A stretch of DNA of 64,000 bases, from contig BSBK01005139.1 in the NCBI GenBank assembly GCA_027943335.1, forward strand, positions 1 to 64,000, read 5' to 3'. The notes below the pieces were generated by a model, which was given only the letters and a program-made list of their open reading frames with translations, did no database searches and was not told the origin of the DNA. The stretch is from Chamaecyparis obtusa (taxonomy: Eukaryota; Streptophyta; Pinopsida; Cupressales; Cupressaceae). Each line of letters starts with the position of its first letter. Position 1 is the stretch's first letter. Both the position numbers and the translations under genes were made by a program. This document shows positions 1-13,156 of this stretch, one piece after another.

Positions 1-300
<300 letters not shown>

Positions 301-566
301 TGGGGCTTATCTTTTGTTTTGCATGGTCTTCTTTTCTTTAGGGGTGGAGGAGGACTTTTTTTACATGGGTACCTAATATAGATTCATTTTTCATGACCCA
401 TCATCTTTTCACCAGCCTAAGTTGTGCTTTAGTTGGTTATTTATTTTCCCATTATTTTAATTAAGCTTGCTTAGGATTAATAAATTGAGCAATTAGTGTG
501 AGTGGGTAAAATGTATCAACATATTCCATGGGAGTTACACTTGCCTCTTTTAGGTTATTATGGTGG

Positions 567-1912
567 TGATAAGGCATATTAATGCCATATTTTAGATACC
601 CTAGGATAGCTTTTGCTAGGTCCTTTTTCCTTTTTTTATCATATTTTCTCAAAGACTTAATGCTCAGTTCTGCTATTATGTGGCATTCAACCACTAGACT
701 TATACTATGGTTTTAAACACACTTAATATGCTATACTTGGATGGATATGCTATGTTACTTACTTTGAAATTATGATTATGTCTTTATAAGTAAATTAGTT
801 ATTTGAACATATATAATGCATGCGTGTTTTGGTGTTTATTACCATGAATGTCTTTATCCTAACATCTGATGTGCAATGCATCAATATAGAAACTAATGTC
901 TTGACCAGGTGAAACATACCCATGTGTTGCGCGCTTGACCCGGTCTTACAACAGACTCCAACAGAGAAACATTAGCGCAGCACTAGCAAGTAGTTTCTGA
1001 GTGATGAAGGTGGTAGCTGTCGAGCAAGGACTGAGACAACGTAATGAATTCTCTAAAGAAATCTAGGAGAGAGTGGGAAGTTAGATCTGTTTTCAAAGGG
1101 CCTATTTCCTCTTTTCTAGATCTATTATGTTTCCGGTTTTATAGCTTTCTTCCTTTCTGTTGGTAGTGTTGTAATAAAAGTTTTGTCTATTTTTGTGGCG
1201 TGATTAGTTAGTTTTTAAAAGTTTTCACTTTAAATAAAGCCCCACTCCTACATGAGAAGGAGGTCATTATCAGTTTAGTTGCAATATAGTTGCATTCTCT
1301 TGTTTACTAGTTTTCATATATCTCTATACTCAGTTATTCAATTAATGAGCAAATGAAGTATTGAGATTTAACTTTGTGTAATTGAGTGTTTGGGTACTCA
1401 TCCAAGGGGACCCACTTGGTGAGGAATCCATAGTTAGTTAGATTCATTCTAGTTAAGTTCACTTTCTTGCATTTCCATTATTTCAGTATTAGTGTTGAAC
1501 TATTCTTGTAGCCAAAGCTACAGGTTAGCTATCGCTTCCTGCAACCAAAGTGGCAGAGCAGCTAAAGAATTATAGCTTAGTTTACAAGTCTTCATATTTT
1601 TCTAGCATCTTCACTTCTACAATTTCCATTCCAGTATTTTCTTTTCTGCAACTATAGTTTAGTTTCCTTTCAAGCATTTACTTCATGCCACCATAGAATA
1701 GTTTCCTTCCATTATTTGTTTCCAACAACAATTGTAGAATGTGTGGTTGAGTAGTACTTGGTGCATATATCTTGTTGGCCTGTTTCAAGTAACACGTCCC
1801 TGGGTTGGCATATTAAATGAGTTTTTATAAGGAGGATAAACTATTCGGTCGGATGTCCAATCATTGAGTTCTGGATTATGCCTAGTTTTTGAGCCTTTAT
1901 AAAAAGTAATCA
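567..1912 (+). repeat. 5' LTR of the Athila-like element
   Basis: This 1346-bp LTR is matched along its whole length by 10847-12191, with scattered substitutions visible by eye. It starts TGATAAGGCA and ends GTAATCA, giving TGAT/ATCA terminal inverted repeats. The divergence shows the insertion is not recent. Confidence 0.95.
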
Positions 1913-1915
1913 TTT

Positions 1916-1934
1916 TGGGCACTGTTGTCGGGGA
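1916..1934 (+). promoter_or_regulatory. Primer-binding site, tRNA-Asp-like
   Basis: Three bases after the 5' LTR the sequence reads TGGGCACTGTTGTCGGGGA. This resembles the TGGCGCCGTTGCCGGGGA primer site of Athila elements, complementary to the tRNA-Asp 3' end, with C-to-T changes and one extra base. It would have primed minus-strand DNA synthesis. Confidence 0.75.
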
Positions 1935-2063
1935 TGGTGCCAAACCTAGTTCTCACTCAACCATTCCTAGGATTTTCTTTCATTTATGCTTTCATTTCCC
2001 TCTTTGATTAGAATAAATTTCATCTTGAGAAGCACAACAATCCACATCACTTCATACTAGTTG

Positions 2064-3900
2064 CATGCATAATAGAAGAAGAGATGCTCGAGGAAGGTAC
2101 TTGCCAAATCAATCTTATAACCCATTAGAAGAAGAAGACTAGTTTGTTGACACTATTGTTGAACTTCCTGAAACCACATCATCATCCTCATCTTCTAGAG
2201 GAGAACTCCTTGGTTTCTTTGAAGAGCGACCTGAAGCCAATCTATTTGTTGAAGCTTTCACCAATCTGGGATTCATTATCCTAAAAATCCCAAAGAAGAA
2301 GAAAATCGTTTACCTTTGATCATCTATAGACCTTAGCCTAGAAATCCACAAAGGATGGAAAATCCCACTGCATTTCCTTTTTCCATCTCCGACTAGCATG
2401 ACAATAACAACCTCAAGAATATACCATCTTCTGCTCTTCCAAAATTCTATGGTCTTGTGACAGAAGACCCAAATACCTTTCTTTTCAAGTTTGATATGAT
2501 TTGTAGGAGCTATGACTACACCAGTGATGCTCATATGCTTAAAGTCTTTCCTACAACTCTTAAAGAGTCTACATTATGTTGGTTCATGGGCTTAGGATAG
2601 GATTTTGTTCACAATTAGGATGAAATGAAGGTTGCTTTCTTGCTAAAATATAAAGAGTATTACAGAGGAAATGACATGCAAGGGGATGATATTTTTAAGA
2701 TGACATAGAAAGAGGATGATAGTCTTGAGGATTATGTATTAAGGTTCATGTTCATCTTAAAAAAGAACACACATCACGAGCTTAATGAGGAATCCTAGAA
2801 GCTGCTCTTTCTATGAGGCATTCATGATGGATGCATAGAGGCACTGGACCTGATGGCTGGAGGCAATATCACCCAAGCTTCATGGGATGATATTAGAAAG
2901 ATATGCCTTAAGTAATCCAGAGCTGTTGTTAAGAAAGGAAGGGGATATAGGTTCACCTTGGGAAAGTCAAATGGTGTGGGCACTTCTAGGACAAAAATAA
3001 CTCATCTCTTGTCTGACTTCAAGAAAGACATCATTAACAACATGGCCACACAATTGGACACCATGCAGATCAAGAAGAAACATGAGGAAGTAGAGGCCAT
3101 ATTGAATGAATTTTTTCCCCACTATAGACAAAAGAAAAGAGACTCTCAGTGCAAACTGGTTGCTAACATGGAGACTACACAAATTCCAACTGATTACAAA
3201 CCAATTGAACCAAAGGATGAGAAATTGTTCTCCATTGCCCAGTGATGACCATGGGTGCAAAGAAAAGGTATGCCTCAGGACCCTCTTACATTTAGTGGTC
3301 CATTTTATAATAATCATTGGCAACCCCCATGAATTATCAAACTCCTCCCTAGAATAATTTCTAGAATCAGTGGTAGAATTAACCCAATCTACAGTGGAAA
3401 AACCCTTAAGGGAGTTGGCAACAACCCCAAGGGGTGTGGCAGCTACCACAAGGTAATTGGCAGTAGAACTCATAGTGGCGAGGAGGTCAGCAATGGCCAA
3501 ATCAGCCACAAGGATTCATGTCAGTGCCTCTTCAGCCTTCACAACAACAAGCACTTTTGCCACCTCATGTAGCCAATAATCCACCTCCCAAGCCTACTCA
3601 ATTACCTGCACAACCGCAACCAAACCCAAATAATAGACCTCCTACATCTGAACAAAATGTGTATGCTACTGACCCAACACAACACCCAATCCAATATCCT
3701 ACTTATGCCATCACTCTTGATGATATTCACCTACGCTCTGGTACTACTCTGCATGCTCCTGATCTTCCAATTATCACTGAAGTACCCTCTGAGGAGCCTA
3801 ACCAAGTGAAACATTCTCCTACTCTAGTAGCCCCTAAGACAACACCTGAAAACAACCACCAACCCTCCTTTTCCACAAAGGCTGCAACATAGCAATCAAA
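2064..3900 (+). pseudogene. Decayed gag of the Athila-like element
   Basis: Gag would form the particle that packages the element RNA. A candidate start at 2064 gives an Arg/Glu-rich N-terminus. From about 2355 the frame reads as a Retrotrans_gag domain, with PKFYGLVTEDPNTFLFKFD and a WFMGLG motif near 2580. A lysine-rich stretch follows at 2958-3245, then a Pro/Gln-rich linker in another frame (3518-3892) with the peptide DDIHLRSG, usual before Athila-type proteases. At least eight in-frame stops and two frame changes are present. No zinc knuckle is obvious. Confidence 0.8.
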
Positions 3901-3929
3901 ATCCTATCGAAGAAGCATCCTTCAACATC

Positions 3930-4530
3930 CTTGATCAACTAAAGAACATCAATGTTCAAATTTCCCTTTTCTAGGCAATCAAGGATGTCCCCACCTATGG
4001 AAAAGCTATCAAGGAAGCTTGTTTCAAAAATCTTTGCCGCAAGAAAAAGGATCACCAAACTATCCATGTCTTGGGAAAAATGGCATACGTTATGCTGGGA
4101 AAGTTTACCATCCCAAAATATTATGACCCTAGCAGTCCTATTATCGAGGTCGTTATCAATGGGACAACTATCAAAAATTCCTTGATATATCTTTGAGCGA
4201 CTATAAACATCATGACTAAAGATATCATGGAAAAACTTGGTATCACCAACCTCAGGACTACACCTATTGTCTTGTAGCTTGTAGACAGTTCCACTATGAA
4301 GCCTGAGGGGATGGTGGAGGACATAGTTGTTGACCTTCAATCTTGGTCTTACCCTGCTGATTTCATGATCCTTTCACCCAAAGCTACACTAGGGGGATAT
4401 CAAATTATCCTTGGCCAACCTTGGCTAGCAACTGCTGATGCCTACATCATATATCGCTCAAGGGGTATGACCATCTATGATAATCAACAATTTAAGACTT
4501 TGGCCTTGTATCCACCTGCCCAACCTTAGA
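3930..4530 (+). pseudogene. Decayed aspartic protease region
   Basis: The protein would process the polyprotein. The frame contains the approach DVPTYGKAIKE (about 3990), then TIPKYYDPSSP and the active-site neighbourhood near 4180, where a family-typical D-L-G-A-S reads Y-L-stop-A-T. ILGQPWL lies near 4410, matching the conserved segment after retropepsin flaps. Loss of the catalytic Asp and a stop at the Gly position make it inactive. It lies between gag and RT in the expected gypsy order. Confidence 0.75.
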
Positions 4531-4964
4531 TGGAATTAGCCTTACCAATATGGTCTGATGTAGGAGAAGAATCTAAAGTAATTAAATCAGTGTCTTAGTT
4601 GATGATGTTAAAGAGAGATCATTTCCTGAAGCTTTAGGAAGAGGATAAATAATCACCAACATCTTGGATAATTAGTATGATCAAACTCAGATTTCCTAGA
4701 CTGTTCCTCCCATAACTATTCTCTGCAGTCGTTGAACCCTGATTACCAATTGTCTTCTCTTGTAGCCAAATAGCTCTAGCACCAATTGCTTCCCCATGAG
4801 ATCCAAGTGCTCTCATTAATAGATGCATCTATGATAGAACTAACCAAGCAATTAGAGGTATCTCCTGGCCGCTACCTAAATATTAATAGCCAACTTACTC
4901 CTTAATAGAAAACATCTCTGACTAAATTATTGAAGGACCATACTACAACTTTTACATAGGATTA

Positions 4965-6300
4965 TGCAGACATGAAAGGATTGGACCCAAAGCCATGTAC
5001 CCATAAGATATACCTAAAGGAAGACAAACCCATGTTAGGTAGTTTCAAATACGTGTTAACCCTGCATTAAGAGAAATAGTTAAGACCAAACTGCAAATGT
5101 TGCTCAATGTTGGTTTTATATATCCTATCTCAGACAACCAGTGGGTTTCTCCATTAGTCATAGTTACCAAAAAAGGAGGTAAGTGGAGGGTGTGTGTTGA
5201 CTACAGGGAACTTAACAATGCCACTAAGAAGGATCACTTCCCCCTTCCATTCATTGACCAAGTCTTAGACTCCTTAACAGGAAAGAAGTATGTTTCATTC
5301 CTAGATGGGTACAATGGATACAACCAAATCAAAATTCTTCTTGAGCACCAGGAAAAGACCACACTCACCTACCCATGGGGAACTTTTGCCTATTCAATTT
5401 CTCCTTTTGACCTCTGTAATGCTCTAGCAACTTTCCAGAGGGCTGTTATTAGCATTTTTGTTGATATCTCTCATGATTATATAAAAATCTATATGGATGA
5501 CTTTACAACGTATGGAGAAACTTATGAGGAGGCTTTGACAAACCTAGGCAAAGTTCTTACAAGGTGTGAAGAACATAACCTATCTCTGAATCATGAAAAG
5601 TGCTTCATGATGATGCAAGAGGGAGTAGTTCTGGGTCATTATATATCTAATGTTGGCATCCAAGTGGATCCTACCAAAACTGAAGTTATTTTGAATTTGT
5701 TCATGCCAACCAAGAAGAAAGATGTTAGAAGTTTTCTTGGACATGCTGGCTACTATAGCCGATTCATTAAGGACTTGAGAAAAATGGCCAGTCCCATATA
5801 TTCTCTGCTCACCAAGGATTCAAAATTCTTATGGACACCAAGTTGTGATGAAGCCTTCCTGCAGCTAAAGTTTTTCCTAACTCAGGCTACCATTCTGTGG
5901 GGTCCTAATTGGGCTCTTCCATTCCACACTCACACCGATGCCTCAGATCATGCAGAAGGATATTTTCTTGGACAAAAGGAAGGTATGGTAGAGCATGCCA
6001 TTTATTTTATCAGCAAAAATCTGCAAGGAGAAGAGTTGAACTATACAGTCATGGAGAAGGAGCTTCTGACTATTATTTATGCTCTAAACAAATTTCTCCA
6101 TTACATCACTAGCTATCAAATATTTGTGCATACTAATCATGGAGCCATAAAATATTTGGCTAACAAACCTGCTATCACAAGAAGGTTGGCCCAATGGATT
6201 CTATTGTTGTAGGAATTCGATATCACAATAGTGGATAAGCCAGGCAAGTCCAATGTAGTTGATAATTTTCTCTCAAGATTGCAAAATGTGGATGAACCTC
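4965..6300 (+). pseudogene. Reverse transcriptase and RNase H, Athila-like
   Basis: The domain would copy element RNA into DNA. A 371-codon open stretch (5097-6212) covers RT fingers and palm: WVSPLVIVTKKGGKWRVC, VDYRELN, the catalytic YMDD box (about 5490), LGHYIS and the thumb motif FLGHAGYYSRFI. RNase H follows with HTDASDHAEGYFLGQ and MEKELL. The upstream part (4968-5096) has frameshifts and stops, and a TAG at 6210-6212 sits where relatives have Gln. DDF after YM and the YGET context fit Athila/Tat RTs. This is the longest intact stretch of the element. Confidence 0.92.
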
Positions 6301-6329
6301 ATGTAATCATTGACATCTTTCCTAATGAC

Positions 6330-7640
6330 CACCTATTCTAAATTTTAGCTAAGGCCCCCTGGTATGCTGACATTGCTAACTATTTGGTTTTCCAAAAAGT
6401 ACCTCCATATTTCTCCTCAAAAGAAAAGAGGTTGCTAATAGAAAAGACTTTCAACTTTTCATTGATTATTGATTGTCTGTTCTACACTGGCCCTGATTAA
6501 ATATTAAGGAGATATGTTAGGGCAGATGAGACTTATGGCATCCTCCATGCCTATCATGATGAGCATTATGGAGGGCATTTTGTAGCCAAAAGAACAACAA
6601 TGAAGATATTGAACACTGGCTACTATTGGTCAACCCTATATAAGGATGTGGTCAACTATACTAGGAAGTGTGATCGATGCCAATGGATGGGGTGACCAAA
6701 TAAGTCTGATGAAATTCCTCTCTTTCCTCAAGTGGTAGTCACTCCATTTGATAAATGTGGGTTGGATTTTGTTGGGCCCATTAGTCCCTCATCTAACAAC
6801 AATTCATATATCCTAGTATGCACTGACTACATGACAAAGTGGGTGGAGGTGCGAGCCATGAAGCATGTCTGGGATAACAAGGTAGTTGAGTTTCTATATG
6901 AGGGAATATTTACACGTTATGGTGTACCCTAAAAATTGGTTACTAATCAAGATGCTCAATTTAACTCAACATTGATCACCACCCTAATGAATGAGTACAA
7001 TATTCATCACAAAAAATCAATTCCATATCATCCACATGTGAATGGTTGGGCAGAAATCACTAATAGGGAAATAGAGGCCATTCTGACCAAAATAGTTTAG
7101 ATACATAAAAAGGACTAGAGCACTAGATTACAAGAAGCAATCTGGGCATATAGGACCACATGGAAGACAATAATTGGTTTCACTCCTTTTGAATAGGTTT
7201 ATGGGAATAACATTGTAATGCCCATTGAGTTTGAGCATAAAACCTTACAAATAACATTACAGCTCAACATTGATATTCCTACAACACAATGCAACATGAT
7301 CCTGCAACTAAACCATCTGGATGAAATGAGGAAAGCAACCCTGCAGAAAACTAAGATGGTCTAGTTACAATGCAAAAAGTGGCATGATTCACATATCCTG
7401 AACATACAGTTTATTCCTGGTGACTAGGTTGTTTTGTATGACTCCAAATTTCAGGAGACACAAGGTAAGCTTACTATAAGATGGCTTGGCCCCTATGAAA
7501 TTGAACATTTTTATGCTAATGGTGTAGTTCATCTATCCACCATCGACCCTGTACATTTCAAGTTATTGGTGAATGAACACAGACTTCGTCTATACCATAC
7601 GCCAGAAACAAAGGTTGACTTCCTGTGGCAGTTTGAGATT
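6330..7640 (+). pseudogene. Integrase of the Athila-like element
   Basis: The enzyme would insert the cDNA. An H2C2 zinc domain is visible (HAYHDEHYGGH near 6550, then CDRCQ at about 6670). The core starts near 6760 with GLDFVGPIS, then CTDYMTKWVE, TNQDAQF and the helix around NREIEAILTK. RWLGPYEIE near 7480 marks the C-terminal domain. All pieces share one frame but are broken by about eight stops, mostly TAG where relatives have Gln or Trp, plus a TGA after WMG. It follows RNase H directly, as in Ty3/gypsy. Confidence 0.88.
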
Positions 7641-8429
7641 TCTCCTATCACAGCTGAAGCTCCTACAACTAATAAATATCCTACAGTCGATGAACCTCCT
7701 ACAACCAATGAACCTCCTCTAGCTAAACATTTTCCTACAGCCGATGGATCTCCTCTAGTTGAAGACTCTGTTATAGCTAATCAGAGTAATTACTTCCTCT
7801 GGTCATCTCTTTGACCCTACACAAATGCAGCCATAATAAAAAATTTGTTGCCCATGAAAATATCTTTTTCTATAATATATAAGCCATCACATCATATCCC
7901 ATCACCTTTTTCTACCATATTCATTCATCTGTCACATCATCATTGTGCCATTTATTACTTTTTTCTTGGCCCATGTCATCTGATCTTTCCAGAATTGGGC
8001 ATTTAAAGGTTTTTATACTCCTAGGTACGTAATCATTTATTGTTTAAAATGTTTTTTTACTTAATTTGACATCATTATCAGTTGCATCATACTTAATTTA
8101 GTGATTCATCCAAGTATTGTTGTACTTACAAACCAAGCATGTGCGGACACCTGCCCCATTTTTTGTGGGGGGCAATTCATTCAGTAGTGTGTTGCAATAA
8201 ATACCCTTGCTTAAATCTTTCCATTATTTATTTGCAAAGTTGTACTACGTAGTCATTTCAACCAGTTGATTTGACAACCCACTGCATATAAAATTCCCTA
8301 ATAGCCTTATTTTTAAAATCCAAATTCCTAGCTCTAGTTTTCCCAAAATTTTCAAAATACCTCTGCCATTTGTCCAGACTACCCATTAAACAAACTAGAA
8401 AGCTCAACGGGTTGATCGTCCAGCCCTGG
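7641..8429 (+). other. Spacer between integrase and extra ORF
   Basis: The start, to 7814, is a Pro/Thr-rich polyprotein end with several near-repeats of a short PTTNEPP-type peptide. From 7815 the sequence is non-coding and AT-rich. CCCCATTTTTTGTGGGGGG near 8155 can form a short hairpin. No promoter can be assigned. Confidence 0.55.
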
Positions 8430-10835
8430 TTCAATAGAATATGGGGTAAAAGAACATTGGTATAACAGAGGGAAGAATTGTTGGGAAGGCAGTTGGATTT
8501 TAAAGGATTAGGAGTTTTTAAGGTTACAGAATTTCTCAGCAATAGAATGGGCGGGCAACCCAAACGACATGAATCGGAAAATCATACATCCATGTTGCAA
8601 GATAGGGTGATCGTCCAGGTTTTCAATCAGATAGGTTGTCTTACATATTTTGTGAGGTTATGTGGTTATGACGAGGCTGTAGCACTAGAATTTATGCAGA
8701 CCTACAGTAATGGGGTTGCCTACATGAAAGGATTGCAAGTAGAGGCTTCTGAAGCATGAATTGCAAAAAAAATTGGACTTCCTACCACTAGAGAATCCTT
8801 TCCACATGGGCACGATGCACGGACAACCTGAGTTGAATTTTATATGCCCACAAATATTGGATTGGAATATAGTAAACAAGGTGCCAAAAGAACATCTCTT
8901 CCAAGTGAGTACCCTCAATTAGCTATTCCTATTATAAAGTACATTACCTGTGAGGGATAGTTTTCTTTCTTGCATGTCATACATTTTAAGCTTTTGAGTC
9001 ATTTGCAACATGGTTGCCTTGTAAATGTACCCAATTTTCTTTATGTCTTGTTGAATTCAAGCTCCAAGGAAGTCAAGAATGAGAGGTAGAATGTTGTCAC
9101 CCGCCATGGGTTGATAAGACTCTAGGTGGAAAGGTATTTGTGAGATACCTCTCCCATGACCTGGAACGAGTTTATCACAACACCCCATGTATAATTGCAT
9201 GGTGAAGGGCCATAACTCATAATTCAAGAAGAGTAGGGAAATATCCTTGATGAGGCTATTTCTAAAAATGTTGAGTCTATTATTCCAGAAGAGTCTCACG
9301 AAAACCCTTCTCCTTTGGGAGCTGATAAAGAAAATGTGGCATCCGATAATCCAAACCCTAGCCTAGGGGGTGGTGAAACCGAGGTTCACACAGATTTCTA
9401 GAGTCCAAGGGTAGAGCAGAGTGCCCAGAAGAAAGAAAAGGGAAAAGTAAAAATGGTCGAGTGTGTTATGGATGACACCCCCGATCCTCCTACAATTAAT
9501 GTTCCTCCTGCATCCACTCATGTCACAAAGAAAAGGACCTCACATAAGCATCTTGTAGCACTAGTTGACACCCCACCACGATGAAGCATTCATTTGAACA
9601 CAAAACAAATAGAAAAGGACTCACCTGCGATGACTAGTTCTACCCCTGATGTTCCTATTGAGGAGGCCCTGGAGGAAACAAAGCACAAATAAATAGAGCA
9701 AAAAGAAACCACCAATGTGCCTTCTTCTCAGCAAGAAGACATTCAAGGGAATGAAGCCCTGGTAGCAACAGAGCGGGTTCCACTGAGAAACCACAAAGAG
9801 GTAATAATCCAATCCCTCTCCATTGACTATTTTACAAAAATACAATATGAAAAGTCAATGTGGGACTTGGAAAGGGACAAACTGAAAAGGGAAATAGGAA
9901 GAAAACAATAGGAAATTTAATTTTTTTAAGGGAAATTAGATTTGGTCACAGAAATAATTCCTAAACTAATAGAATGTAGACCACCTCCTATGGTCTATGT
10001 CTTGTGTTTAAAAGAGCAATTTTTAATGTTTAAATTAATGAGGGTCCTTAGAGACTTAAACACAGACATAAGCTCACCCCAGGAATTTGTGGTTTCATAT
10101 GAAGAGTCACATAACTATATTAGGAAACTCCTATGTGAGATTTACTTGTACAATTATGTTGTTCCTTCCATTAGCAATTGGAATCCTTTGCTATTTGTCG
10201 ATGATATTCACCTGTCTGCTCTTCTTTCTTGGGCAAGAAATGAAATAAACTATGGGGAACAGCTAAGAAAATACATGGGAGTTAAAAAATCAATCACACT
10301 TCCCCTGCACCTAGAAAGTGGCTCTCCCTATAGGTTATATTGTGATTGGATGGAAATAGTCTATGGACTACATGACTCAACATACAAAGAGAGGATCCTA
10401 GGCAACCGAGAATAATTTTTTGCAAAGTTTGAGAGACTCTTGTTATCAGAAGGGAATAGGGCAGCAGAAGGACTAAGGAAAAGATGGGGTAGGTTAACAA
10501 TGACATTAAAGAAGGCAGAGCCTCATAGTCTCATCAATCTTTGAGCTGCAATGCAACAATTTCAATGGTATATACATCTAGGATGACAACCGCAACCTGA
10601 TAAATGATTACCTCTTACCTTCTAGCCTCCTCTTCTCTTATAGCCATTATATAGTTGTGTGGACAATGAGGTGGATGAACAGTTAGAGCTGAGTCGACGT
10701 ATCAAAATGGAGCAGACAAATGGATTCTACTAGCGTGTATACAACTCTATGAGTGGTGAGACTCATGAAGGGGATATCTGGGTGCTCGCAAAGATCTAGA
10801 ATGTCTCAGTGCCTGAGGATCGACACTAGTCTTTG
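8430..10835 (+). pseudogene. Extra 3' ORF of the Athila-like element, function unknown
   Basis: A single frame can be followed from about 8475 almost to the polypurine tract, with about 20 stops, so it was once a long ORF. The N-terminal third looks globular (VIVQVFNQIGCLTYFVRLCG; FYMPTNIGLEY; YITCEG near 8950). A low-complexity Lys/Glu/Pro/Thr middle follows (9300-9720), then a helical, charged part (KYEKSMWDLERDKLKRE-like) and another globular part (9942-10415). Athila elements often carry an env-like ORF here, but I see no convincing signal peptide or membrane anchor. The N-terminal part resembles hypothetical proteins common in plant retroelements. No function is assigned. Confidence 0.6.
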
Positions 10836-10836
10836 T

Positions 10837-10846
10837 AGGGGGAAAA
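10837..10846 (+). promoter_or_regulatory. Polypurine tract
   Basis: AGGGGGAAAA directly abuts the 3' LTR and would prime plus-strand synthesis. Confidence 0.9.
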
Positions 10847-12191
10847 TGATAAGGCATATTAATGCCATATTTTAGATACCCTAGGATAGCTTCTTCTAGG
10901 TTCTTTTCCCTTGTTTTATCATATTTTCTCACAGACTTTATGCTCAGTTCTTCTATTGTGTGGCATTCAACCACTAGACTTCTACTATGGTTTTAAATAC
11001 ACTTAATATGCTATACTTGGATGGATATGCTATGTTACTTACTATGAAATTATGATTATGTCTTTATAAGTAAATTCATTGTTTGAACATAAATAATGCA
11101 TGTGTGTTTTGGTGTTTATTACCATGAATGTCTTTATCCTAACATATGAGGTGCAACACATCAATATAGAAATTGTCATCTTGACCAGGTGAAACATGTC
11201 CATGCATTGGATGCTCGACCCAGTCTTACAATAGACTCCAATAGAGAAACATTAGTGCAGCACCACAAGTGATTTCTGGGTGATTATGGTGGCAGTCGTC
11301 AAGAAAGGACTGAGACAACGTAATGAATTCTCCAAAGAAATCTAAGAGAGAGTGGGAAGTTAGATATGTTGTCAAAGCAGATCTTTCCTCTTTTCTAGAT
11401 CTATTATGTTTTCGGTTTTATAGCTTTCTTCCTTTCTATTGGTAGTGTCGTAATAAAAGTTCTTCCTATTTCTATGGCGTGATTAGTTAGCTGTTAGAAA
11501 TTTTCACTTTAAATAAAGCCCCACTCCTACGTGAGAAGGAGGGTGTTATCAGTTTAGTTGCAATATAGTTTCATTCTATTATTTACTAGTTTTCATATAT
11601 CTCTGTACTCAGTTATTCAATTAATGAGCAAATGAAGTATTGAGATTTAACTTTGTGTAATTGAGTGTTTGGGTACTCATCCAAGGGGGGCCACTTGGTG
11701 AGGAATCCATATTTAGTTAGATTCATTCTAGTTAAGTTCACTTTCCTGCATTTCTGTTATTTCAGTACTAGTGTTAAACTGTTCCTACAGCCAAAGCCAC
11801 AAGTTAGCTATCGCTTTCTGTAGCCAAAGTGGCAAATCAGCTAAAGCATTATAGCTTAGTTTGCAAGTCTTCATATTTTTCTAGCATCTTCAATTTTGCA
11901 ATTTCCATTCTAGTATTTTCTTTTCTACAGCTATAGTTTAGTTTCCTTTCAAGCATTTACTTCCTGCAGCCATAAAATAGTTTCCTTCTAGCATTTGTTT
12001 CCTGTAGCAACTGTAGAATGTGTGGTTGAGTAGTACTTGGTGCATATATCTTGCTATCCCGTTTCAAGTAACACGTCCTTGGGTTGACATATTAAATGAA
12101 TTTTTATAAGGAGGATAAACTGCTCGGTCGGATGTCCAATCCCCGAGTTTCGGATTATGCCTAGTTTTTGAGCCTTTATAAAAAGCGATCA
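10847..12191 (+). repeat. 3' LTR of the Athila-like element
   Basis: This 1345-bp partner of 567-1912 starts TGATAAGGCA, ends GCGATCA and is followed by the GGTGG duplication at 12192-12196. Confidence 0.95.
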
Positions 12192-12196
12192 GGTGG

Positions 12197-13156
12197 TCTC
12201 TTCTCAATCATATTTTCCACCTCTCCCTTCTCTCATTTCCTATAAATACTCACTCCTGGCCAATATTTTTTCATTTTATTGCATTGAAATTGCATCATAC
12301 ATGTTTTTCTCTTGCATTCTCCTAATACTATTTTTCTTCTTTATCATTTATAGTTCTCTCATGGAGGCTAACTCTTTGTTGTTATTTTGGTCTTGTATAA
12401 TTTACTTTCAAAGTTTTATTTCTATTCATTTGCACTAGTTTTCCTGGATTATTCATCTTTACAAATTCAAACAAAAACATCTTCACTAAATTTACACAAG
12501 TAAATTTGAATTCCAATATTAATACAATTATACAAATGAAGAATATTAAAAAAATGACATTTATATGTTTTCAATATAACCATTTTACTAGCATGATCAA
12601 AATAATACATACAAACAACAAATTCTTAATTTAAAGATCAACTAAATTTTGTTGGATACAATATATTCTCAATTCAAGATACATTAACCTTTATGTGGTA
12701 TTCCTTAATTATCACCTTTCACATTAAGTTTCATAATATTTCATATAAAGACAAGGCTAAAACTAAAAAACACTCAAGCAAACTCCCATTTCCCTTTTCA
12801 ACAAACAGGTCACAAAATAATCAATTTTATAAAATATAAAAAATATTCATACATTATCAGTCAATGTAGCCTTATTCACTCTTTCTATTATTCTCCCTCT
12901 CTACTTTCTTAGTGTTAGAAATAAAAAAAACTACTACAATATAGAAATTTGAAATAAACTTGCAAATCTAAACATCATAAAATTAAATATCAATGGAGAT
13001 TCAAAATAATATGAGCCAACAACAAAAAAACATGAACAATATTCAAGAATCACATGCATAACACAACTATTTACATACAAAAAATTCTTTCAAATAAAAA
13101 ATATGAGTATGAATGAAGGTATTTCATATCTACTTAATAGTGGGAACCTATTCACA
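12197..13156. other. AT-rich intergenic sequence
   Basis: I see no gene. The start (12220-12260) is C/T-rich with a TATAAATA box, which could be an old promoter or LTR remnant. The rest is A/T-rich with short direct repeats and no long ORF. Confidence 0.5.

Larger units (their letters stand above)
567..12191 (+). mobile_element. Athila-like Ty3/gypsy LTR retrotransposon, complete but decayed
   Basis: Two direct LTRs (567-1912 and 10847-12191) begin TGAT and end ATCA. The flanking 5-bp duplications GGTGG at 562-566 and 12192-12196 are perfect, so the insertion is complete. Order inside is PBS, gag, protease, RT-RNase H, integrase, a 2.4-kb extra ORF and a polypurine tract. The gypsy order (RT before integrase), a primer site resembling the 3' end of tRNA-Asp and an extra ORF after pol all fit the Athila/Tat lineage. 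Every coding region carries several in-frame stops, so this copy is dead. The 301-561 flank shows nothing recognisable. Confidence 0.93.

Noticed and set aside
2967..3509. 180-codon minus-strand ORF
   Set aside because: It is antisense to the Athila gag frame, has no domain and shadows the real coding strand.
8430..10835. Envelope glycoprotein in the Athila element
   Set aside because: Position fits, but no signal peptide, cleavage site or membrane anchor could be seen, so only an unknown ORF is reported.
12193..12438. 81-codon ORF after the Athila element
   Set aside because: Hydrophobic Phe/Leu/Ser-rich translation of a pyrimidine-rich stretch; no homologue recognised and no gene context.
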